Both the position numbers and the translations under genes were made by a program. The notes beneath the pieces are model-generated. The model saw nothing but the letters and a program-made list of their open reading frames with translations, ran no database searches and had not been told where the DNA came from. Below, piece after piece: positions 56,536-64,000 of a stretch of 64,000 nt of DNA. Position 1 is the first letter of the stretch, and each line of letters starts with the position of its first letter. The DNA is from Albugo candida. Its lineage: Eukaryota > Oomycota > Peronosporomycetes > Albuginales. Where the stretch lies: NCBI GenBank assembly GCA_040437565.1, contig JBDOQK010000053.1:1-64000 (forward strand). Direction: 5' to 3'.

Positions 56536-59500
56536 CGTCCCATGACATTTGGTACACGGCAAAGTTCTTATCACGCCCGCTCCAATCGATGCTGCCAGCG
56601 AAGGACCTGTTCGGACTCTACCAGGTACCTCTTCATCCTTCCCATTACCATTCTCCGTCACATCGACAAGATCGACTTGTGGGACGTACGCCATCATGCG
56701 TATCCACCGTCGACGTCGGACCGAAGCGCCCAGCCTCTTCGAACTCGATTTACCTCTCGCCAGATGTGCATTAAATCGTCGAAAGTCGGTAGCATAACTC
56801 CATCCCTCGTCGTCGCAGTCTGTGTACCGCTTATCAATTTTCCATGGTGTTGTCCACACCCAATGCGGGGGCAGCCGAATTTGCTCGAAACCCAGCTCCA
56901 CGTGGCCGCTGCGATTGGTGAAGCGAGCTCGATCGGTTGGCAGTAAATGGTTCGGACCCCATTTTCCAAACAAACTCATTCGTTGATTTTCAAATATCTC
57001 TTCCAACGCGACTGTGCCATCTAACGTGCTATTGAGTCGATTCGAAATGGACGGTTTTCTCAGCAAAGTGGGACCAGCACCACTGGGACTGGCAGCACTA
57101 TGGATGCAATGAGATGTGATTGAAGATTCAGATAACACCTGAAATCGTTTCTTCTTTCCGGGTTTTCGACTCCATTTTCCGATAGAATGACTTGTGTCAT
57201 GAGACTGCGAATCGTTCCACGATATTGGTCCATCCGGTACGAACGCTTCCGTCTCGCTGGATGAGCGTAATCCAAAATTTGCTTTTCTACGTGCTGATAG
57301 ATTTTCCGTGGTCTCTGATGGTATTTCGTATGTATCATTCGAATCCACCGACAAGGAGTCTTTATTCTCGACGACATACTTTGCAATATACTCGAAAAGC
57401 GCTTGATTGCTTTTCGCGACAGACTCCCGAAAGCTTGAGACGATTTTGCTTTTGAAAAGCGTGCTTTTAGTGAATGGAACAGCCGCGTGCACTTTAGCAA
57501 CGATGATACCCTGGGAATCAATCTTGAATTCAACGTGTTGTTCGGCAGTGAAGCAATCGTGGTATGGAATATCCTGCAGCTCTGTTTTGATCTCCAGGAC
57601 CATTGTCTTCATCCGAGAGAGTGCGTGATGCACATCGACCTTTAGAGTTGCTGGAGAGAGTGGATTTGACGATGGAATTTGAATATGCTGCTGATTCTTT
57701 GTGCGTGTGCTGGAAGGACCGATGGGAGCGTGCGTAAGTGATCGAAACCTCAGCTCACGCACAATGCCACCACACGCTTCAGAAATCTGCCAAGGATCTA
57801 CTTCCAATTCTGTATCGCCAACACTCTGACGCAATTCCTCCATGCGATGCTCCGCGCCGTTTGCATAAAAGCACGCATACAATTTGTAGAGAGAATCCAT
57901 CTCTTTAGGAAGTGAGAAATCGCCGATAAAATGACGTTCGTTTTCGTTAGAAGTGAGGAATGGAGTTTTCGGCTCTTTGACACACCCGTCTTCTGTTCCA
58001 TTTGCGGGATACTCATCCGATCCAATTGCCTTCTCCCATTCTTCCATCATTAATTCACTAGCAGTTTGTACACTTTCGCGTGTCGATGAAATGATTTTCG
58101 ATTTGAATAAACAGCCTTTAGAGAACGGAATCCCCAAAAGCACTTTGAATACAAATCCATTCCCATGCAACCGCACAAAACGATTGACTTTCTCCACCGC
58201 AAAGCAGTCGCCATAGGGGATATCGTGCAACACCATTTTCGATCGGATGATCAATTCCGCTGGATCGATGCACGCTCGAATGTTATTTTCGATACAACTG
58301 TTTTCATCGGATGAGGTTATTGCGTTGAATGCGTTATTTGGAGCTGTTGGTACCAGCAATTCCGTCAATGTGCACAGAGTCGACGATGGTCCTATGGTCG
58401 CATTCGTGAGAGATCGGAAGGATGATACTCGAATAAAGCCTCCGTACTGTTTTGCCACTTCCCATTTCCCCACTTCAGTCTCCGTCTCACCACGTGCATC
58501 TCGATATCCTTCCCAACGCTTTCGAACGGTTGGATCGGCTTCATTCCGATAAAACAAATTGAATAGAAGCTGACAATCCGTGATACTCGATGGTACCGAA
58601 TACTCTCCGACAGATTCCAATTGGCTTTCATTTGTAACGAGAAACGGTTTGGCAGATACGACTTGACCCTCATCCTTTTCACTTTCACCATGACTCTGGG
58701 TACGATCTCGCATTGAAGAAGCGGTGTACTCAAGCTTGAGTAACACTTGTCCGAGTGTCGCGTTCTCCGTGAATGCGACTAAAGGCCAACAGCATTCTAT
58801 TTCGCCTCGTTTCATCCCATAAATTCCAAATAGTTCTGAAATCGAAATAGACACCTGCCCGATTTTCGTGGTGAGACATCGTAATCGAGTCTCATACAAA
58901 GTGAGTATAAGAATTTCGGGAAGCGCTGAGATGACGGACGATGAAGCAGTGACGCCAATAGCTTTGCGACACTCATCACATTCAGAGCAAAAGTGATCTC
59001 TAAACTGCCAGCTCCATTGATCGTCCCAATACACCTTTCCATTCACACAATTTGTTGGAAGGGTTTGTCCCACTGGAACGTCATTTCGTGTGTGCCCTTC
59101 CGAGTGAAATTTGATGACAAAATAAAATTGACGAAGAGTGGAGTCATTCAGGTACGTTAATTCCTTGATCGAGAGGTTCAGAGTGTGTGATTGCAGTGCC
59201 GGTCGTTGATCTTGAGTTTCTTTCGTCAGAGAGGTATCATTCGGTAACGAGACTGAAGACGCAAGAACAGGATAGATACGATCGACTCCTGGGTTTTTGT
59301 ATGTCGATGCTTCAATAGCACGTTTGGTCGCGACACATAGCCACTTTTTCGCTGTCATTGGATCGTCCACACGCATGTAGTATGTACCACCTAATGTACC
59401 ACAAAGTTCCAATGTATTTGTCCCTATTTCGATCGGGTCCGCAGGCTTCACTGCAAAGATTTTAAGTGACATTTTCAGATTTATATTTTTTCGAGCGGCA

Positions 59501-60093
59501 TCGGCAGTTGAAAAAACCCGAATTCTCGCATTAGCGTCTAATGACACAAACCGTTTTTTCCATTTTCTACCTTTACTCGAGCTTTTCTTAATAAACACCC
59601 AGCCAAGAAGTGGATCATTTCCCAGCTCTATGAGTGAAGAAACAAAGTCTTGTTTGCTGTACAACGTGTCGGTGAAAAAAGGCAGCGAGTAGTATGGTGA
59701 GGAGTGAGGCAAGAAAGTAGCGAGGGGTGGTGACTGAGAATCCGACTCACGCAATACTTCGGGCGATGTGAGACCTTTTGGGGCTATACAGCGTGACAAT
59801 TGGCGTGTTTTTTTCGCTTTCAAGGATGCGTGTGGAGTGAAATTGCTCGATGAAGCCTTGGACCTGTTCTGGGTGTATAGCAGAAAACAGGCAAAGACGA
59901 TGAAAACGGCGAGTGTCAGTAGGACGATTGTATCGTTGTATACGCTCATGGAATCCTTCGTGATACAAACGTCATTTCTCTCTGTGGGTGATGAGATTGG
60001 CCCATGATTATTGGATGATTCGATCGCATCGGTCTCCATTTTAGCGATTCGCCAGTTACGTGGCGATACCCAGGTATACGGAATGGTATACAC
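56308..60093 (-). CDS. Membrane-anchored PH-C2-VASt-VASt-DysF protein
   Basis: 1,261 residues, intronless; Met19 (60039) is an alternative start. Domains in order: a membrane segment (about 50-74, VLLTLAVFIVFACFLLYT), PH (about 157-264, LGWVFIKKSSSKGRKWKKRF), a C2-like domain (about 295-455), two VASt domains (about 490-690 and 730-905; each has the HDIPYGDCF or QDIPYHDCF motif and an FKSKI..S.RESV segment), and a DysF domain (about 1050-1140: WVWTTPWKIDKRYTDCDDEGW, then RRRRWIRMM). The tail has a CTKCHGTLVCSC cluster. VASt domains in Lam/GRAMD1 proteins bind and move sterols at contact sites; DysF is found in peroxins such as Pex30/Pex31 and in TECPR1. A membrane-contact or lipid-transfer role is inferred. 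The 3' end is duplicated at 54975-55202. Confidence 0.85.
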   Translation of the reverse strand: MYTIPYTWVSPRNWRIAKMETDAIESSNNHGPISSPTERNDVCITKDSMSVYNDTIVLLTLAVFIVFACFLLYTQNRSKASSSNFTPHASLKAKKTRQLSRCIAPKGLTSPEVLRESDSQSPPLATFLPHSSPYYSLPFFTDTLYSKQDFVSSLIELGNDPLLGWVFIKKSSSKGRKWKKRFVSLDANARIRVFSTADAARKNINLKMSLKIFAVKPADPIEIGTNTLELCGTLGGTYYMRVDDPMTAKKWLCVATKRAIEASTYKNPGVDRIYPVLASSVSLPNDTSLTKETQDQRPALQSHTLNLSIKELTYLNDSTLRQFYFVIKFHSEGHTRNDVPVGQTLPTNCVNGKVYWDDQWSWQFRDHFCSECDECRKAIGVTASSSVISALPEILILTLYETRLRCLTTKIGQVSISISELFGIYGMKRGEIECCWPLVAFTENATLGQVLLKLEYTASSMRDRTQSHGESEKDEGQVVSAKPFLVTNESQLESVGEYSVPSSITDCQLLFNLFYRNEADPTVRKRWEGYRDARGETETEVGKWEVAKQYGGFIRVSSFRSLTNATIGPSSTLCTLTELLVPTAPNNAFNAITSSDENSCIENNIRACIDPAELIIRSKMVLHDIPYGDCFAVEKVNRFVRLHGNGFVFKVLLGIPFSKGCLFKSKIISSTRESVQTASELMMEEWEKAIGSDEYPANGTEDGCVKEPKTPFLTSNENERHFIGDFSLPKEMDSLYKLYACFYANGAEHRMEELRQSVGDTELEVDPWQISEACGGIVRELRFRSLTHAPIGPSSTRTKNQQHIQIPSSNPLSPATLKVDVHHALSRMKTMVLEIKTELQDIPYHDCFTAEQHVEFKIDSQGIIVAKVHAAVPFTKSTLFKSKIVSSFRESVAKSNQALFEYIAKYVVENKDSLSVDSNDTYEIPSETTENLSARRKANFGLRSSSETEAFVPDGPISWNDSQSHDTSHSIGKWSRKPGKKKRFQVLSESSITSHCIHSAASPSGAGPTLLRKPSISNRLNSTLDGTVALEEIFENQRMSLFGKWGPNHLLPTDRARFTNRSGHVELGFEQIRLPPHWVWTTPWKIDKRYTDCDDEGWSYATDFRRFNAHLARGKSSSKRLGASVRRRRWIRMMAYVPQVDLVDVTENGNGKDEEVPGRVRTGPSLAASIGAGVIRTLPCTKCHGTLVCSCPNAGTENGDGTLMTRKTMGRQYRLISSSKMKSSSVSGSSGSTSIGIAGDKAGGRAGAGMEMEQRQETIPA

Positions 60094-60318
60094 TTGATGG
60101 TCCGAATTTTCTCTATGATCCGTATATAAAATACAGCTTTGTATTCACATACTTTAATGCAGATAACGCGACTCAAACTAGAAAAAAGCGTAAAAAAAGA
60201 ATTGGTGTCGACTTGTGAGCCTCGTTGTACCACGAGCAGTGTCCTGTGATGCAAACAGAACTCGTGCTATAATACGCGTAGAAAACACAATGGGAATCGC
60301 ATGAGTGAGCAATTATCG

Positions 60319-60988
60319 TTAATTCTGCGCAGCGAGGCTTTTCTCATCAGGCAATGACACATTGGCATTGACGGTCGGTTGTTCTTTTGTCTTGTTTTCT
60401 TCACGTTCTTTCTTCAACTTTTCATTTTCTATCGTTATTTTACCATTCTCATCCCTCGATATGCGAGTGATTCCGTCAGTTCCGTGTTTGATTGTTATTT
60501 CATCCCCTTCCTGAGTTTTAATTGTGGTGGTATGTGTTTCCACAGACGGATCGTCTTTCAAAGTCGTACTCTTCAGATTTCCGGTGCGCGTACTCTCCTG
60601 CTGCTTCACTTCCGTTGTCTCGTGTGCGCTTGCGATTTGATCTTTCGTATTGTCACGATTAACAACGATGAAGCCGTCACGGAATGTGTTGGTTGATGTC
60701 ACTGTTCAAAGAAATCACACACAAAAACAAACAAATTGGAGGATAAAACGTGATGTCATCGCAATCGGGTAAAATGAGTACAAAAAACGAACCAAAGCCT
60801 TCCGGTACAATCCGCACGGAAAAGAACAGCAGGAATAGTGTAATTATCAAGAGATACAGCATATGCATGCTTTTGAATTTATGATGCTGCGGAGGTCGGG
60901 TCAGGTCAAACGGGCATTTCTCTTTATTCGCAGCGCGAGATCGAGTTCTCATACTTTCTGACTTGATGGAGCCGTCTTTAAATTCCAT
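60319..60988 (-). CDS. Small single-pass membrane protein, unknown
   Basis: Two exons, 60988-60793 and 60701-60319, joined across a 91-bp intron (GTTCG...TTGAACAG), give 192 residues. The N-terminal basic segment (KSESMRTRSRAANKEK) precedes one hydrophobic helix (MLYLLIITLFLLFFSVRIV, about 45-63). The rest is a Thr/Lys/Glu-rich soluble tail with repeated charged blocks (KTQEGDEITIKHGTDG, ENEKLKKEREENKTKEQ). I do not recognise the family. A type II membrane topology is likely. It is divergent from TIM22 with about 170 bp between chosen starts. Confidence 0.65.
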
Positions 60989-61161
60989 TCCAAGTGATTG
61001 GCTAAAAGTAGCAGTGTTTAAAAATGACGCAGAATCACTTATTGGGTGAGAATGACTGTAATCGTACACTTGGCATTCGTTATGAACATTTACAGTCAGC
61101 AACACCACCAAACCCGTTTTTATACCCTCGGTCTCTATTCCGTTTACAAAACGAAACGGGC

Positions 61162-61808
61162 ATGTATCCAATTTTAGCAACACATCCGCCACAGCTCGTG
61201 CAACATTTCCAGCCAAATCCAATATTAGAGTCATGCGCGGGTAAATTCGTAATGTCAGCGGCGATGGGTGTGGGTTACTTGGTCTATTTCTCAATAGTCG
61301 CATTGGCTTAGAGGTATCTCTTTAGGGTACGTAATGGGGAATCTGTTTGGAGTTGTCCTTGGAAGTTATGAAGGAATGGCTCCTCCTATCCCAATTCCAG
61401 GCCAGAGGGAAGCACCCAAAGTTCCTTGGAAAGAATCGGTGAGTCGGAAGCGATGAGGTCATTTATTGTGTATGCAAATTGGCTTTTTAGATGCGTGGAG
61501 CTTTACGAGTGACTGCAGGCAAATGTCGCTATTGGGGAAATAACTTTATGATTATATCGGGTAAGATTGCATTGAATCAGTCGATATAGATAATAGGGTT
61601 TCTACGGCGTGTAGCTATGTTTTCTGGCTTGGAATGTGCCTCGGAAAAAGTTCGAGCTCGTCACGATGTGGGGAATGAGCTCCTTGCAGGATGTGCTACT
61701 GGAGCTACTTTGGCTTACGGTCAGGGAATTCAAGCACAATGCTTAGGATGTGTAGGATTTGCAGCATTTTCAATGGCCATTCATCATCTCACAGATGGCA
61801 AATTCTGA
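61162..61808 (+). CDS. TIM22: TIM22, inner-membrane carrier translocase (Tim17/22/23 family)
   Basis: Forms the TIM22 channel that inserts carrier proteins into the mitochondrial inner membrane. Four exons: 61162-61273, 61326-61438, 61491-61560 and 61615-61808, with introns of 52, 52 and 54 bp; 162 residues. Landmarks are ESCAGKFVMSAAMGVG, GNLFGVVLGS and a final FSGLECASEKVRARHDVGNE...GCATGATLAYGQG, followed by GFAAFSMAIHHL. The frame is open upstream to 61024, but the Met at 61162 fits the family's short N-terminus. It ends 62 bp from the convergent WDR74 gene. Confidence 0.92.
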
Positions 61809-61870
61809 TACGGCGACATAACTTGGACAAGAGATGCATTAGAGAAAGTGAAATCCCGACCAGTTATTTA

Positions 61871-63094
61871 TCAATTTGAATCAAAATCAGAATCTAGAAC
61901 GTCGTCATCCGCATTGTCAAGATCTTGATCGGTAGAGTTCCCTTCGATCTCACTGAGCTCTAGTCCTTCGTACGCTTCTTCATCTTCTTCATCTTCTTCG
62001 TCAAACTCTTTCATTTCAGTCTGAGAATTCTCTATTTTTTGCTTTTTACCAGGCCGAGTCGAGTCTTCTACATGCTGCACGATACCTTCATCACAAAACA
62101 AAACTGTATTCAGCCGCTGTTTTGCATATATCGAGTGCTGGCATGTCCGTGCGTTGATATCAAACACGTGGACCATCCTGTCCAGTCCGACTGCTGCCAA
62201 ATATGGTAAAGTCGGATGGCGCGACAAGCTGCGAATAGCTCCATCTGGTCCGAGGAATCGTCCGAGATGTTTTAGCGTTCGAAGGTCCAACACGTCCAAA
62301 CAGCCTGTCGTATCCGCCGCATACACATGCAATCCATTTGGATCGACGCACAACGCGTTGATCGGATGGTCGCCAAAATCGATGCTCTGTATGGGACGTC
62401 TCTGTGTATTTGTGTCATACAAACGGATTTGATGATACCCTGTTCCAACTACAAGTCGATGACCGTTGCTGTTGCCTTGTGAGAGAAATTCGATATCTTT
62501 TACCCAAACGGGAACTCGTAATTGCAGTTTATCAAACGGAACATTTTTGGCTCGAAATACTATTTGTTGTGTTTCCAACGACCAAATTTGTGCATCGACT
62601 TCTTTTCCACCAATTGCAAAGTGTCTCTGCACACTTTGAGCATCTTTTTGTGGTTCGAGTCGCATGCACTCTATTCGCTCGCTCAATTTGATCACATTGC
62701 CAAGTTGGTTCGTGGACGGGTTATACTCTGACACGATTCCAGAGTCCGTCACATGAAGAACAGAGCCTTTGTCTCTAATTATGTCCAAGCCAACACATTT
62801 TCCTTCTTCTATTTCACTCGTCCAATTTGGGATACATTCCGACAACCGTTCATGGCGTACAGTCAGGTTCTCAATGTAGCCATTGGCTCGAGCGAGGACT
62901 ATAGAATTACACGCTTGTGTGGGATTCTGATCCGCTTTGTGCCAACACATATGCTGTATCCCATGAGATCGACATTGGCTTTTCGTGCCAGTAGATAGGA
63001 TAATCTGTTCTTTTTTCTCTAATGCGATTGATTTAAGTAAACCTGTTTCGTCTCCGACCAAAACACGCATGCTGACTTGTGTGATTTGAGCCAA
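61871..63094 (-). CDS. WDR74/NSA1 ribosome-biogenesis WD40 protein
   Basis: A 407-residue seven-bladed propeller protein that acts in 60S subunit assembly. The N-terminus VLVGDETGLLKSIALEKKEQ matches the WDR74/Nsa1 start, and Met9 (63070) is an alternative start codon. Other landmarks are HPINALCVDPNGLHVYAADT, GCLDVLDLRTLKHLGRFLG and GAIRSLSRHPTLPYLAAVGL with DRMVHVFDI. The C-terminus is a KKQKIE nuclear signal followed by a long acidic tail (DEEDEEDEEAYEGLELSEIE). Intronless. Confidence 0.9.
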   Translation of the reverse strand: MAQITQVSMRVLVGDETGLLKSIALEKKEQIILSTGTKSQCRSHGIQHMCWHKADQNPTQACNSIVLARANGYIENLTVRHERLSECIPNWTSEIEEGKCVGLDIIRDKGSVLHVTDSGIVSEYNPSTNQLGNVIKLSERIECMRLEPQKDAQSVQRHFAIGGKEVDAQIWSLETQQIVFRAKNVPFDKLQLRVPVWVKDIEFLSQGNSNGHRLVVGTGYHQIRLYDTNTQRRPIQSIDFGDHPINALCVDPNGLHVYAADTTGCLDVLDLRTLKHLGRFLGPDGAIRSLSRHPTLPYLAAVGLDRMVHVFDINARTCQHSIYAKQRLNTVLFCDEGIVQHVEDSTRPGKKQKIENSQTEMKEFDEEDEEDEEAYEGLELSEIEGNSTDQDLDNADDDVLDSDFDSN

Positions 63095-63169
63095 TCGATT
63101 AGTCTATCAATAAAGTTGATTCATTATGCGGCCAATCAGATGCTCAAAATTAATTAGATTTTGAAGGAA

Positions 63170-64000
63170 ATGTCCACAACTGATCGAAAAAAATTGATCG
63201 ACCAAAGCGTTCGCTTCCTACAACATCCGACTGTGCGAGACACTCCGCTGTCGGAGAAATTGAAATTTCTTGAGAAAAAAGGGCTGACGTCTCAGGTGAT
63301 GTTTCGAACGTGAACGGATTGCGCTGATGTCTGATCACATTGCGCGGCAGGAAATCACAAGAGCTTTGAAGGAGTATGAAGAAGCCGTCTCCAGCCAGAC
63401 AAATCAGATTGCTTCATCGATGGTATTGAGCGTGATTTCTATATGGGTTATAAGCAGTATTTCGAGTTATGTGCAAATGTAGACTGGTCTAACGAGCGGT
63501 TCTCGACTGCTCGATCGAGTTGGCGTCATTGTTGGAGGCCTTTCGGAATTCGGGTACCTTGTGTCGCTTCGATTATCTCAAGAAGGAGCAAAACTCTCCG
63601 TTGTGGACCTAGCTTCCAGGAAAGGTATCGGGAAACAACACGAAACCGATTGGAAGATCTTTTATGGCGAATCTTACGATTGGGATTTTTTCGATACATC
63701 ATACAAAACCATCGCCAACGAGTTTGATCGAATTGATTTTATTGTCAACTGTATACCAATACAAAACATTCCAATTCACAGACTCGTTGACCAAAATACT
63801 ACGATACAAGACAATCTTTTCGGAAAAGCAGCGCACGCAACGTTCTTGAGCTGCAAACGAGCCATTCATCAAATGCTGACGCAACAGAAAGAGAGCATCT
63901 GCGGTCGAATTCTTAACGTGATAACAGGTCACATCAAACACTCGTCCAAAGAGAGCTTTGAGGCAGCGGTACTCCGTCACCTCACCCACTATATTGCGAC
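63170..64000 (+). CDS. PEX14 N-domain fused to an SDR (Rossmann) domain, 3' end beyond the window
   Basis: Exons 63170-63295, 63351-63422 and 63483 to beyond 64000; introns 55 and 60 bp. All junctions are phase 0 with good GT-AG sites. Residues 10-56 are the PEX14 N-domain: DQSVRFLQHPTVRDTPL, then LKFLEKKGLTSQEITRALKE. After a 10-residue linker the chain enters a short-chain dehydrogenase fold: VGVIVGGLSEFGYLVSLRLS (nucleotide loop GGxxxxG, 84-90), AKLSVVDLAS, FDRIDFIVNCIPI at the NNAG position, and GRILNVITGHIK. The region expected to hold YxxxK reads SSKESFEAAVLRHLT and lacks both residues, so the SDR may be non-catalytic. Peroxisomal membrane docking is inferred. The third-exon frame stays open to the window end. 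Confidence 0.8.

Noticed and set aside
61024-61161. Longer N-terminus of TIM22 starting at 61024
   Set aside because: The extra residues do not resemble the family and reach almost to the start of the divergent gene; the Met at 61162 fits the usual length.
63423-63482. Membrane segment after the PEX14-like domain (VLSVISIWVISSISSYV)
   Set aside because: This reading uses intron sequence: the stretch has GT and AG ends, a typical 60-bp length, and removal opens the SDR frame in phase.

Overview
The window reads as nuclear DNA of an oomycete, most probably a white blister rust (Albugo-like). The evidence is indirect: dense intron-poor genes on both strands, very short GT-AG introns (mostly 48-63 bp in the genes I could splice by reading), tail-to-tail neighbours 20-150 bp apart, and oomycete-style domain fusions such as PH+MAP kinase. 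The species call is inference.

Layout. 1-11,600 is a transposon graveyard. It holds a broken Ty3/gypsy-type LTR fossil with an inverted LTR-like copy near 5.8-6.0 kb, several terminal-inverted-repeat elements whose ends begin GGGA and contain a repeated sub-motif, a decayed DDE transposase gene (7.8-9.9 kb), and a MULE-type transposase remnant with SWIM and CCHC fingers (10.0-11.6 kb). From 11.7 kb on it is a housekeeping gene block: KIF1-binding protein, a Ser-rich unknown, a BRCT-PARG fusion, a PH-MAP kinase, purple acid phosphatase, PAT1, a very large secreted or anchored unknown, a one-repeat MYB, ORC3, RPB10, cysteine synthase, an unknown, mitochondrial uS9, SEC13, a KH protein, eS17, an OB-fold protein, PIG-S, a PEX14 with an embedded PUB domain, cytochrome c, NUP35, mitochondrial pyruvate carrier, CRAL-TRIO+PH, a PH-C2-VASt-VASt-DysF membrane protein, a small single-pass protein, TIM22, WDR74/NSA1 and, running off the end, a PEX14 N-domain fused to an SDR fold.

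The most interesting biology is peroxisomal. Two genes carry the PEX14 N-terminal docking domain in unprecedented-looking contexts. One is otherwise a full PEX14 (TM, coiled coil, C-terminal SF...PPDIKK-type motif) but has a PUB domain, a fold known to bind the p97/VCP tail. The other is PEX14-N joined directly to a Rossmann/SDR domain that lacks the usual YxxxK. A third gene has a DysF domain of the peroxin/dysferlin type.

Assembly warning. There are eleven gaps of exactly 100 N. Nine are flanked by direct copies (about 23 to 1,233 bp) of the same sequence, sometimes with a few substitutions. These look like unmerged overlapping or allelic contigs. Five genes (KIFBP, ORC3, SEC13, PEX14-PUB, CRAL-TRIO-PH) and the end of the VASt gene are duplicated or split by them; for ORC3 and CRAL-TRIO-PH, removing the gap plus one copy gives a clean multiple of three.
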